NCBI GenBank assembly: GCA_964348685.1
Contig: CAYGDM010000032.1
Coordinates: 1 to 13,562 of the forward strand
DNA length: 13,562 nt
From: DALYDP01 sp964348685
GTDB taxonomy: Bacteria > Patescibacteriota > Gracilibacteria > Peribacterales > Peribacteraceae
Reading direction: 5' to 3'
Shown here: in pieces, positions 1 to 5,834 of the stretch
Numbering within the stretch: position 1 is the stretch's first letter
How the letters are laid out: each line of letters opens with the position of its first letter
Translations under genes and position numbers: made by a program
Notes under the pieces: model-generated
The model's input: the letters and a program-made list of their open reading frames with translations, nothing else
Told to the model about the DNA's origin: nothing
Databases searched by the model: none

Positions 1-2
1 AT

Positions 3-78
3 GTCACGGTAGCTCAGTTGGTAGAGCACGGGACTCATAAGCCCGGGGTCGCCGGTTCAATCCCGGCCCGTGACACCA
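3..78 (+). tRNA. tRNA-Met (CAU), elongator type; tRNA-Ile2 not excluded
   Basis: A full cloverleaf folds here. The 7-bp acceptor stem is 3-9 with 68-74, the D stem is 12-15 with 24-27, the anticodon loop CTCATAA is at 34-40, and the T stem is 51-55 with 63-67. Discriminator A75 is followed by an encoded CCA at 76-78. The anticodon is CAT (36-38). The anticodon stem has an A-G mismatch next to the loop, and its three G-C pairs are shifted one step from the initiator pattern, so this is not initiator tRNA. A CAU tRNA can also be tRNA-Ile2 after lysidine modification. The short GGGTC variable loop does not settle it, and I lean to elongator Met. The promoter is outside the window. The 3' end is repeated at 766-784. 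Confidence 0.93.
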
Positions 79-80
79 TT
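62..80 (+). repeat. tRNA-end copy of a 19-bp direct repeat (attL-like)
   Basis: The sequence cccggcccgtgacaccatt covers the last base of the T loop, the 3' T-stem strand, the 3' acceptor strand, CCA and two further bases. The same 19 bases occur at 766-784 in the same orientation. The tRNA is intact at this copy. Tyrosine integrases commonly target tRNA 3' ends and leave such a repeat at the far end of the insertion. Confidence 0.6.
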
Positions 81-154
81 CGACTCGCGCCCTGCGGAGC
101 GCTCGCTCATGGTCCTCGTCCGCCGCAGCGGACTCGGGCCATTCTTACTGGGAC

Positions 155-865
155 TCATGCCCCCGTGTCGCCTTTTTCATCTATCCCCTGTGGCGATTGA
201 TACGGATTCTTGCTCTGGTCCTCCGGCGGGGCGGAGAACTGATGGAACAGTTCCGTGAGTGATCGTCCGGCATTGCCGATCAGCCGTGCGATGTGAGAAT
301 TGACGATCCTTTCGCCGTACCCGACGTATTCGAATTCGCCCGTGAAGTAATCGAAAGTGTCTCGCTGCGCACGCAGTGCATCGAGCTCTTCGATGCTGTG
401 TATGGGCTGTACCTTGTAGCGCTTGTTTTTTGTATCTACGGTGAGAATGCCTGGCTGGCAACCGGGACTCCCGTGTCGCGCAACGAAGGAATAGAAGTTA
501 GGATCCGATGCTCCGGGCCATGTCATGATGACGCCACGCTGTCCTGTGAGAGGCTCATTTTTCTCGTAGGCAAATCCCTCCCTTTCGGCCTTGGCTTGCG
601 TGGGCCAAGACCAGCCTTCCCAATTTTGCCACAGAATGGAACCGCTCTCCGGATCGTATAATCGTCTGTCTTTTTGCGGCGTTTCAGCGTTTTTCATATC
701 GAAACAGTATAGCGCAAATGGCACGTATTGAGTAGTACCGATTCGGCTGTTATAGACGAAACTGGCCCGGCCCGTGACACCATTTTCATCCAAGGGTACG
801 CGCGCGTCGCTGTGGTCTTTTTTAGTTAAAAATGCTATAATATATATGTCATTTTCCTCACTCAT
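155..865 (-). CDS. Hypothetical protein, 236 aa (or 180 aa from the ATG at 697)
   Basis: I recognise no family. The protein is soluble-looking, without signal peptide or membrane helix, and rich in aromatic and charged residues (a WQNWEGWSW cluster, and a Pro/Gln/Ser tail). The longest reading starts at ATG 865, only 2 bp from the divergent ATG at 868, which leaves no room for promoters. Codons at about 818-850 are AT-rich (ATA, TTA, AAA) and unlike the rest of the gene, and they overlap the TGCTATAAT promoter of the neighbour. The ATG at 697 has TATACT (706-711) 8 nt upstream. The true protein may therefore start at 697 (180 aa). That would place the tRNA-end repeat (766-784) upstream of the gene rather than inside it. 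The existence of the gene is fairly likely; its start and role are uncertain. Confidence 0.55.
   Translation of the reverse strand: MSEENDIYIIAFLTKKDHSDARVPLDENGVTGRASFVYNSRIGTTQYVPFALYCFDMKNAETPQKDRRLYDPESGSILWQNWEGWSWPTQAKAEREGFAYEKNEPLTGQRGVIMTWPGASDPNFYSFVARHGSPGCQPGILTVDTKNKRYKVQPIHSIEELDALRAQRDTFDYFTGEFEYVGYGERIVNSHIARLIGNAGRSLTELFHQFSAPPEDQSKNPYQSPQGIDEKGDTGA
706..711 (-). promoter_or_regulatory. Candidate -10 for the internal start at 697
   Basis: On the minus strand TATACT ends 8 nt before ATG 697. I see no convincing -35. It supports the shorter reading of the 155-865 gene, but only weakly. Confidence 0.3.
766..784 (+). repeat. Distal copy of the tRNA 3'-end repeat (attR-like)
   Basis: All 19 bases match 62-80; identity stops at 61/765 and at 81/785. 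The span between the copies is 704 bp and holds one gene (155-697 by the short reading). A 19-mer match by chance within 13.6 kb is very unlikely. No integrase lies nearby, so this may be a remnant or a small mobilised cassette. Confidence 0.6.
833..841 (+). promoter_or_regulatory. Extended -10 promoter TGCTATAAT for the 868 gene
   Basis: This is a perfect extended -10 (TGn plus TATAAT) in an AT-rich island at 818-850, inside otherwise GC-rich sequence. No good -35 is visible, as is usual for extended -10 promoters. The expected transcript start near 848 gives a leader of about 20 nt without a Shine-Dalgarno. Confidence 0.6.
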
Positions 866-867
866 AC

Positions 868-1125
868 ATGCCGAAAATTCCTGACGGTTTGAAAGAAGAA
901 TTCCTCGCGCAGTATCCTGGTGCAGCAGCTGAAAAAGTCGATGCAGCGGTGGAGGGAAGATACGGTGTCATTCAAAGTATCGATCGGCTGTGCAACGTGT
1001 ACGCCTTTTATCTTCTGGAAAACGGTGGACACACTGCGGAGCCGGAGGTGCGCCAAGTCTTCCCTGAGGATGGCGGGGAGCTGATCAAGAAGTATTACGA
1101 AGACGAAGACGAGGATAACTTCTGA
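868..1125 (+). CDS. Small acidic hypothetical protein (85 aa)
   Basis: I do not recognise a family. The protein is soluble and mostly helical in appearance. It begins MPKIPDGLKEEFLAQYPG and ends in a strongly acidic tail (EDEDEDNF). A central stretch with aromatic and hydrophobic residues (residues about 44-52, VYAFYLLEN) could be a helix or packing surface. There is no signal peptide. An extended -10 promoter lies 26 nt upstream. The gene is divergent from the 155-865 gene, and 105 bp separate it from the next start at 1231. No Shine-Dalgarno is visible. The gene looks genuine from its promoter and codon composition; its function is unknown. Confidence 0.65.
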   Translation: MPKIPDGLKEEFLAQYPGAAAEKVDAAVEGRYGVIQSIDRLCNVYAFYLLENGGHTAEPEVRQVFPEDGGELIKKYYEDEDEDNF

Positions 1126-1213
1126 AGCCGATCGACTTCGCCGCACATCACCTCGCTCGTCGTGGATTGCTTCAAAAGGTAACGCCGGATTGCCAGTTCT
1201 AGCGGCGGGAGAG

Positions 1214-1222
1214 TGATAGCAT
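1214..1222 (+). promoter_or_regulatory. Possible extended -10 (TGATAGCAT) for the 1231 gene
   Basis: TG-A-TAGCAT ends 8 nt before ATG 1231, which would place the transcript start at or next to the start codon. A TTGCCA at 1190-1195 is too far upstream (21 bp) to be a standard -35. The call is weak. Confidence 0.3.
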
Positions 1223-1230
1223 CGTTTCCA

Positions 1231-3144
1231 ATGCTCATGCCTCTCCATCGGCAGCAGGGAAAAGTCTCTACGACCGAACGCGTGTTTCAGGCGTTCCATG
1301 CGAATTTTGAGAAGAGCCGCAACGTCATTGATTTCATTGTCGGCACCATGATCTCCAAGCAGCGCACGCTGCTCTCGATGGATGAGTTGGAATCACTCGC
1401 GGTGCAGGCTAATTGCGGCTTCACGCGTGTCGAGGCGTATCATCTTCTCACTCATGGATTCGGGGGGTTGGAATTGGATAATCACACGATCAAATTCGTA
1501 CCCGCAGCGTTACCGGAGGAATACGTCGCGTACCACGCGAGCTTGGGGAGTTTCCTCGCGAAGCTCGGTGAGAGGAATCACGCCGAAGGAGTGCTGAATC
1601 GTGAAGAACTCGTGCGCCGTATGGAGATGTACGCAAGCGCCTGGAAGCCGATTCGGCCATTCCGTGGTGTCGTGCGACCCACAGAGTACGTGCGACAGTC
1701 CAACGTGCTGGGAGCTGTTTTTTCATCGCAACGGAACCTCGAAACGGTCATAGCGGTGATCGCTGCTGGGAAAAATGTGACATTGGCCGCGCTTCAGCGA
1801 TTGTTTCCGGATGATTCGATCATGGATGAAGAGGACCGACATGAATTGAGACAATTCGGCATCCTGAAAGAAACTGGCAAAGGATGGAAAATCAACGAAC
1901 AGGAATGGCCGGCGAACATCCGATTGTTGGCGATGCATTCCTTGGGTATGGCGTCCGCTCTGTGGCACCATCTGAACCCCAGGGGTTCATTGTCGAGAGA
2001 CGAGCATTTGTCGGGGCCTGGTCCCGTGGCGCATACCCTCGCGTTCATGCCGGGTGCGAAGGGCTTCGAGCTTGATCCCTACGTGCCACGCGAACCTTGG
2101 GAGCCTCCGATGACGGGGGTCGATCTTCCTGAACCGCTTTTCATGGAGCTCGATTACGTGCGGTCGTCCCTTCTGAGGGCGCCACCAAAGCACAATAGTC
2201 TTCCTTTCTCCACAGAGTACGCGTTCGAAGTGTCGGACGTGCCCTGCATCACGGCGGATATTTCGACGTCATCTGATGAGGCATTCGCGGCGATGGTCGT
2301 CGCGCCGAACGCGGCCGGAGACCGTTTTGCGCAAAGTACGCAAGAAATTGTCGCGGCGGTTGTTGCCGATATGCCGGACACCACGTTTCCTGGTTCCAAG
2401 GAATGGACTGATGGCGTGTCGACCATCGCTTTCAATACGCCTTATGCAGACATTCATGCCGATTCGCATGACGTCGCAACGTCGTCGGAACGGACCATTC
2501 CCGAAATGATTGTCGCGGCCGATCCGGTCGACGTGCCGGACGGTTCCGGTGAAAGCATCGACGAAACGCTCGCGCGGGCATTCACGGGCGACGAGATGTC
2601 CATCCTCCCGGATCTTGATGAGGGGTATTTCGAGGAAGAGGACGATGGGAGCGTGAGAGATGGTCAGGCATACGACATGCATCTTTCGGATCCTTCCGTC
2701 GCCGCGTCGGGCTACAATCCTCGGAAAAGGCCCTTGAAGAAAGTCGCGTACGCCGCCCTGAAAGCACGGCGGAATGAGCGACGCGTGGAGAAGCTTCGCC
2801 AAACGTGGAAGAGGAAACAGGCGGCGCGCGACGAGCAGTCCGCATCAATCGTTATCAGTGCTTCCGGCGTGGCATTACCGACGCAAAAGAGGCCGTACAG
2901 GCAGGCGCTGAACGTCCAAGAATCGATTCTCAAAAACGGTCACGATGATTTTTACCCCATACAAAACGATCGCGAAGAACCGACCAGGGCGTTGCCCGGC
3001 ACCGAGGAAAAAGTCGAAGTCCTAGCGGATAGGCTGCGCCGTGGCGTGCCACTGTGGCACCCGCGCGATGCGGTCGATTATCACTATGGCAACAATGAAG
3101 ACGATCGGCCGAATATTCTCGATTTCCTCCGGGGTCGTCGTTAG
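1231..3144 (+). CDS. Large orphan protein with acidic linker and basic region (637 aa)
   Basis: No family is recognised. The first 250 residues look helical with alternating hydrophobic spacing, resembling tandem winged-helix-like units, but no motif is diagnostic. A low-complexity acidic segment follows at about residues 320-480 (EEEDDGS at its end). A strongly basic stretch comes at about 496-535 (NPRKRPLKKV, RRNERRVEKLRQTWKRKQ). The tail ends DFLRGRR. This charge segregation suggests binding to nucleic acid or to another polymer. There is no signal peptide or membrane helix. A GTG at 1213 is in frame with GGGAG only 1 nt away. ATG 1231 is preferred because a -10-like TAGCAT ends 8 nt upstream. 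The stop shares bases with the convergent membrane-protein stop at 3141-3143. Confidence 0.75.
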   Translation: MLMPLHRQQGKVSTTERVFQAFHANFEKSRNVIDFIVGTMISKQRTLLSMDELESLAVQANCGFTRVEAYHLLTHGFGGLELDNHTIKFVPAALPEEYVAYHASLGSFLAKLGERNHAEGVLNREELVRRMEMYASAWKPIRPFRGVVRPTEYVRQSNVLGAVFSSQRNLETVIAVIAAGKNVTLAALQRLFPDDSIMDEEDRHELRQFGILKETGKGWKINEQEWPANIRLLAMHSLGMASALWHHLNPRGSLSRDEHLSGPGPVAHTLAFMPGAKGFELDPYVPREPWEPPMTGVDLPEPLFMELDYVRSSLLRAPPKHNSLPFSTEYAFEVSDVPCITADISTSSDEAFAAMVVAPNAAGDRFAQSTQEIVAAVVADMPDTTFPGSKEWTDGVSTIAFNTPYADIHADSHDVATSSERTIPEMIVAADPVDVPDGSGESIDETLARAFTGDEMSILPDLDEGYFEEEDDGSVRDGQAYDMHLSDPSVAASGYNPRKRPLKKVAYAALKARRNERRVEKLRQTWKRKQAARDEQSASIVISASGVALPTQKRPYRQALNVQESILKNGHDDFYPIQNDREEPTRALPGTEEKVEVLADRLRRGVPLWHPRDAVDYHYGNNEDDRPNILDFLRGRR

Positions 3145-4034
3145 TTTCTTTCCCGTTTGCCGCGGGATCTCGAGGGATTTTTCACGCTGAACATCGCTCG
3201 CAGCCACGACAATCCGAGCAGGAGATACGGCGACCCGACGAGCAGGACGCTTATGAATAATGCATCTGAAATGACGGCGTAGACGTGATTGAGGATTCCG
3301 ACGGCTATGAGAGCCGCGAGGTAGATGGCGAGGATGCCGGGATGTGCCTGGTCATTGCTGTAGCGGGAAACCATTAAATCAACCAATTCCCGACATTCTT
3401 TCATGCGGTCACGGAGAGATTGTCCCTTGCCCGGAATGGGTAGGAGCAAAATAAGAAAGCACAGCGTGTATCCAATGGATAAGAATGCCATGCCGCTCAT
3501 GAATGCGTCAGGCCATGGCAGGCGTAAGGGTTCGGCGTCTTGAAAGAACATCTCAAAATTGGCGAGGTCGAAGAACAGAATGCCGATGGTTGCGACGGCG
3601 AGGAGGTACCAGGCGTAGAGCACGGATTTTACGAACGTCCCCGGTTGAAGAGGTGTCAAAAGAAAAAGAAGAGAGGCTGTGATTGGGATCAGCGGAAGAA
3701 GTATCCAGGGGCTTTCTATGCCGAAGCGTCGCACGAGGACGTACCCAAGCAGTACGTTCCACGTTGCAAAAACATATTCATCAATGTGGGGGAGGATCTT
3801 CTGATGGAAAAAAATCTGGAAGCCGAGGACGATTCCGATGAATGATACGAAAATATGGTAGTTCAAAGAGTATTCGACCTCATTTTTCCCCGGAATGAAT
3901 CCGGCCAGCATGAAGAGTCCAATGCATACCCAACGGAACCGATCTTTCTGCGTGATATCTCCTCGCAATACGAGGAGCGCCTGCACGATCATCCCGGCCG
4001 CCCATGCTCCCGCGGTGATCAGCGTTTCTTGCAT
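3141..4034 (-). CDS. Polytopic membrane protein, unknown function (297 aa)
   Basis: The protein is very hydrophobic, with about eight or nine predicted membrane spans (roughly residues 4-23, 33-48, 60-78, 88-103, 109-128, 137-157, 178-200, 233-254 and 257-281). A cytosolic-looking loop with many charges lies at 202-231, and a basic tail ends RSRGKRERN, consistent with a cytoplasmic C-terminus. I recognise no transporter or enzyme motif. The reading frame is open further upstream, to 4103, but ATG 4034 is chosen because an extended -10 (TGCTACGAT, 4041-4049) ends exactly 6 nt before it; ATG 4040 is the alternative. The gene is divergent from the rhodanese gene. Its stop overlaps that of the 1231 gene by 3 bp. 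Confidence 0.8.
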   Translation of the reverse strand: MQETLITAGAWAAGMIVQALLVLRGDITQKDRFRWVCIGLFMLAGFIPGKNEVEYSLNYHIFVSFIGIVLGFQIFFHQKILPHIDEYVFATWNVLLGYVLVRRFGIESPWILLPLIPITASLLFLLTPLQPGTFVKSVLYAWYLLAVATIGILFFDLANFEMFFQDAEPLRLPWPDAFMSGMAFLSIGYTLCFLILLLPIPGKGQSLRDRMKECRELVDLMVSRYSNDQAHPGILAIYLAALIAVGILNHVYAVISDALFISVLLVGSPYLLLGLSWLRAMFSVKNPSRSRGKRERN

Positions 4035-4040
4035 ACGCAT

Positions 4041-4049
4041 ATCGTAGCA
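4041..4049 (-). promoter_or_regulatory. Extended -10 (TGCTACGAT), leaderless start at 4034
   Basis: On the minus strand TGC-TACGAT is followed by 6 nt and then ATG 4034, so transcription would begin at the start codon. No clear -35 is present. The 59 bp between 4034 and 4094 serve both divergent genes. Confidence 0.45.
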
Positions 4050-4060
4050 GTCTTTTCCGC

Positions 4061-4087
4061 TTGTTTTCATTTCGTCGGGTGTACCAT
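4061..4087 (+). promoter_or_regulatory. Candidate promoter of the rhodanese gene
   Basis: TTGTTT (4061-4066), a short 15-bp spacer and TACCAT (4082-4087), followed by 6 nt and ATG 4094. The position again predicts a leaderless message. The spacer is shorter than usual, so the -35 assignment is weak. Confidence 0.35.
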
Positions 4088-4093
4088 CTGCGC

Positions 4094-4693
4094 ATGACCA
4101 CACCCAAGACCATCATCCTCGGCTTCATCGCCGGCCTCGTCGGAGGAGCTGTTTCCGTTGCGTCGTTGCAGTTCATGCATCCGAGCGACGAATCACTCAT
4201 TCGCGATTTCTATGCCACGGAGAATGCGGTACACGTGAGTCCGCACGGACTGCGCAAGAAGATGGACGACCGTGCGACGGATTTCATCCTCGTCGATTTG
4301 CGCAGCAAAGAGGAGTACGAGCGCGAGCATATCGCCGGCGCCGTGAGCATTCCCGCGTACAGCGATCCTGACACGTCCGCGTACGGCGATGTCGATCGCA
4401 TCGTGGCGGCGTTCGATGCTCTGCCGAAGGACAAGCACGTCATCGTGTACTGCTATTCCATTCCCTGCATGACCGGCCGCAAGATCGGCAAGATGCTCAC
4501 GGAGCACGGCATCTACGTGCAGCACTTGGGCATCGGATGGAACGACTGGCGGCACGATTGGAACTCGTGGAACCACGAGCACGAATGGGCCAACACGAAG
4601 GTGGGCGATTACGTCGTCTCCGGTGCCGAACCGGGGGCACCGACGAGCACCCCCACCATCACGCCCTGCTCGGACGGGCAGTTCGGGTGCTGA
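4094..4693 (+). CDS. Membrane-anchored rhodanese-like sulfurtransferase (199 aa)
   Basis: An N-terminal helix (residues 6-28, Gly/Ala/Val-rich) anchors or exports the protein. A single rhodanese domain follows: DLRSKEEYEREHIAGAVSIP (68-87) is the classic substrate-fold motif. VIVYC (116-120) supplies the catalytic Cys120, which would carry a persulfide. The active loop reads CYSIPCMTGRK, longer than the common CRSGxR form, with a second Cys125. After the domain comes an unusual Trp/His/Asn-rich stretch (149-165: W149, W152, W156, W159, W165; H154, H161, H163). A Thr/Pro tail with Cys192 and Cys199 ends the protein. It probably acts outside the membrane on a sulfur or thiol substrate that cannot be named from sequence. 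The start is ATG 4094; an in-frame TTG at 4061 lies in the promoter. No Shine-Dalgarno is present. Confidence 0.88.
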   Translation: MTTPKTIILGFIAGLVGGAVSVASLQFMHPSDESLIRDFYATENAVHVSPHGLRKKMDDRATDFILVDLRSKEEYEREHIAGAVSIPAYSDPDTSAYGDVDRIVAAFDALPKDKHVIVYCYSIPCMTGRKIGKMLTEHGIYVQHLGIGWNDWRHDWNSWNHEHEWANTKVGDYVVSGAEPGAPTSTPTITPCSDGQFGC

Positions 4694-4704
4694 CGTACGG
4701 CGTT

Positions 4705-5397
4705 TCAGTTTTTCTTTTTCACCGCCCTGTACCGCACTGGGTTCACGCCCGTGTACGCGTGCGTGCCTATCTGCTCCGCGAACATTTGATGGAGCGGGTT
4801 CATGTCGCCTTCCTCTTTCTCCTTCGTTTCCGCTAGCTTCATGCGGATGAAATGGCTTTCGGCTGCGACGGGTGGCAAGCCCTCCGCGGGAAAGTGCTTT
4901 TTGTTGGGTCCGCCCAGGAAGCCGACGTATCCGAACGCGATGGGTTCGATTTCCAGGTTCGCCTCGCGCACGATGCGCATGACTTCCATGTGGTGGTCGA
5001 GCGGCATCGTCAGGTGGAGCACTCCATTCTTCACGAGGACGCGTCTGACGTCGTCGATGATGCGTTCGAGGCCGCCCGCCTCGTACGCGCGCTCGAGCCC
5101 CGGCACGCTCACGTTGATCCAGTCACCGTTCATGGCGTTCACGGATTTCGCCGGGAGTTCTTTCAGGAAGTCGACGACGTCCATTTCGTGCACGTCGCCA
5201 TCCCGCGGTTTCACGTCCACCGCCATCGAGGCGGCCACGCGTTTTGCCGGCATACCTTCTTTGAGCGCGGATTCCCTCCAAGTACGCAGGCGTTCGCCGT
5301 ACGCGGCGCAGATATCGACGAACTGCAGCGCTTGGTAGCGTTCGCCGTTCACGTCGAGTTGCGAGCCGATGCGTGAAAACGTCCGTGGGGAATTCAC
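4705..5397 (-). CDS. Degenerate class I SAM-methyltransferase-like protein (230 aa)
   Basis: Residues about 58-145 resemble the second half of a Rossmann methyltransferase. There is VDVKP where the acidic end of strand 2 would be, FLKELPAKSVNAMNGDW, then PGLERAYEAGGLERIIDDVRRVLVKNGVLHLTMP, a typical strand 4, helix and strand 5 series, given here only as spaced landmarks (P98, G108, R118, N123, P130). The Gly-rich SAM loop (motif I, GxGxG) is missing. The first 55 residues contain nothing like it, so activity is doubtful. The tail is basic (VKKKN). The start is GTG 5397, preceded by a promoter placed for a leaderless transcript and no Shine-Dalgarno. The gene is convergent with the rhodanese gene, 11 bp apart. 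The domain resemblance is moderately sure; the substrate is unknown. Confidence 0.7.
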   Translation of the reverse strand: MNSPRTFSRIGSQLDVNGERYQALQFVDICAAYGERLRTWRESALKEGMPAKRVAASMAVDVKPRDGDVHEMDVVDFLKELPAKSVNAMNGDWINVSVPGLERAYEAGGLERIIDDVRRVLVKNGVLHLTMPLDHHMEVMRIVREANLEIEPIAFGYVGFLGGPNKKHFPAEGLPPVAAESHFIRMKLAETKEKEEGDMNPLHQMFAEQIGTHAYTGVNPVRYRAVKKKN

Positions 5398-5403
5398 GGA
5401 CGC

Positions 5404-5431
5404 ATTACATCACTTTTGAAAAAAAATGCAA
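5404..5431 (-). promoter_or_regulatory. Promoter TTGCAT-16-TGTAAT, leaderless GTG start at 5397
   Basis: On the minus strand TTGCAT (5431-5426), a 16-bp spacer containing a T/A tract, and TGTAAT (5409-5404) are followed by 6 nt and GTG 5397. The transcript would begin at the start codon. The -35 begins 2 bp beyond the stop of the upstream DoxX-like gene. Confidence 0.6.
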
Positions 5432-5432
5432 A

Positions 5433-5783
5433 TTAGAGCAGTATCGCCAGCGCGATCGCGCTCATCATCATCGCGAAGTCGCGCAAGCTCACCTCGTTGA
5501 GTCCTGCGATGGGGAGTATGGCGAGCAGTTGTATGGCCATGAGGGTCGCGCCCGCGCGGCGTACGTTGCGGACGGGGATCAGAAGAAGGATGGAGAAGAG
5601 GATCTCGCTCGCGCCGATGATCATGAGCCACGTCGCCTTGGGCATGCCGAGCAGGCCGTCCATCCAGGTTGGGATCCACCCGAGCCACGTGACCGGGTGC
5701 AGGAATTTGTCGACGCCGAACCATGCGAAGACTGCCACGAGGCCGATCGTCAGGATCCAGGTTGCGAAGGAAATTCGTTGCAT
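5433..5783 (-). CDS. DoxX-like small membrane protein (116 aa)
   Basis: Four membrane spans (about residues 7-25, 50-70, 77-93 and 99-115) fit the DoxX family, small integral membrane proteins often linked to thiol, sulfur or oxidative metabolism. Family-type landmarks are FAWFGVDKFLHP (19-30), the conserved Phe-Gly-Lys-Phe region after helix 1, and GASEILFSILLLIP (57-70), with Gly-x-x-Glu in helix 2. The start chosen is ATG 5783 (MQRISF). In-frame ATGs at 5819 and 5816 sit just after a GGGGGA run and could add 12 residues. The gene is divergent from the CuA lipoprotein, whose -35 overlaps this start codon, so the two may be co-regulated. DoxX assignment is by topology and local motif and is moderately sure; no reaction is claimed. 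Confidence 0.68.
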   Translation of the reverse strand: MQRISFATWILTIGLVAVFAWFGVDKFLHPVTWLGWIPTWMDGLLGMPKATWLMIIGASEILFSILLLIPVRNVRRAGATLMAIQLLAILPIAGLNEVSLRDFAMMMSAIALAILL

Positions 5784-5806
5784 GGCATGGGGGAAAAACG
5801 TAGGAT
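5778..5806 (+). promoter_or_regulatory. Promoter TTGCAT-17-TAGGAT for the CuA lipoprotein
   Basis: TTGCAT (5778-5783), 17 bp, TAGGAT (5801-5806). The predicted start near 5813 gives a leader of about 22 nt without a Shine-Dalgarno. The -35 covers the start codon of the divergent DoxX-like gene. Confidence 0.6.
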
Positions 5807-5827
5807 GACCGCTCATCATTTTCCCCC
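5789..5827. repeat. Inverted repeat around the divergent promoter
   Basis: GGGGGAAAA (5789-5797) and TTTTCCCCC (5819-5827) form 9-bp arms separated by 21 bp, centred at 5808. The interval includes the -10 and the predicted start of the CuA gene. It is not a terminator, since it has no T-run in place. It could be an operator for a dimeric regulator of one or both divergent genes. Confidence 0.4.
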
Positions 5828-5834
5828 GTTTTTC

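Noticed and set aside
3..78. Initiator tRNA-fMet
   Set aside because: The three G-C pairs are not adjacent to the anticodon loop, and the loop sequence fits elongator Met or Ile2.
118..133. Hairpin GTCCGC-CGCA-GCGGAC after the tRNA as a terminator
   Set aside because: The stem is perfect but short, and no T-run follows on either strand.
846..884. Short upstream reading frame of 12 codons overlapping the 868 start
   Set aside because: It has no Shine-Dalgarno, and its ATG lies 4 nt from the -10, upstream of or at the predicted transcript start.
2154..2848. Several minus-strand frames of 73-177 codons opposite the 1231 gene
   Set aside because: Arg/His-rich compositions typical of antisense frames in GC-rich genes; no promoter or family features.
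5373..5834. Open frame extending the CuA lipoprotein upstream by 154 codons
   Set aside because: It runs antisense through the DoxX-like gene, would hide the lipoprotein signal peptide, and has no start signal. ATG 5835 gives a textbook lipobox and a promoter.
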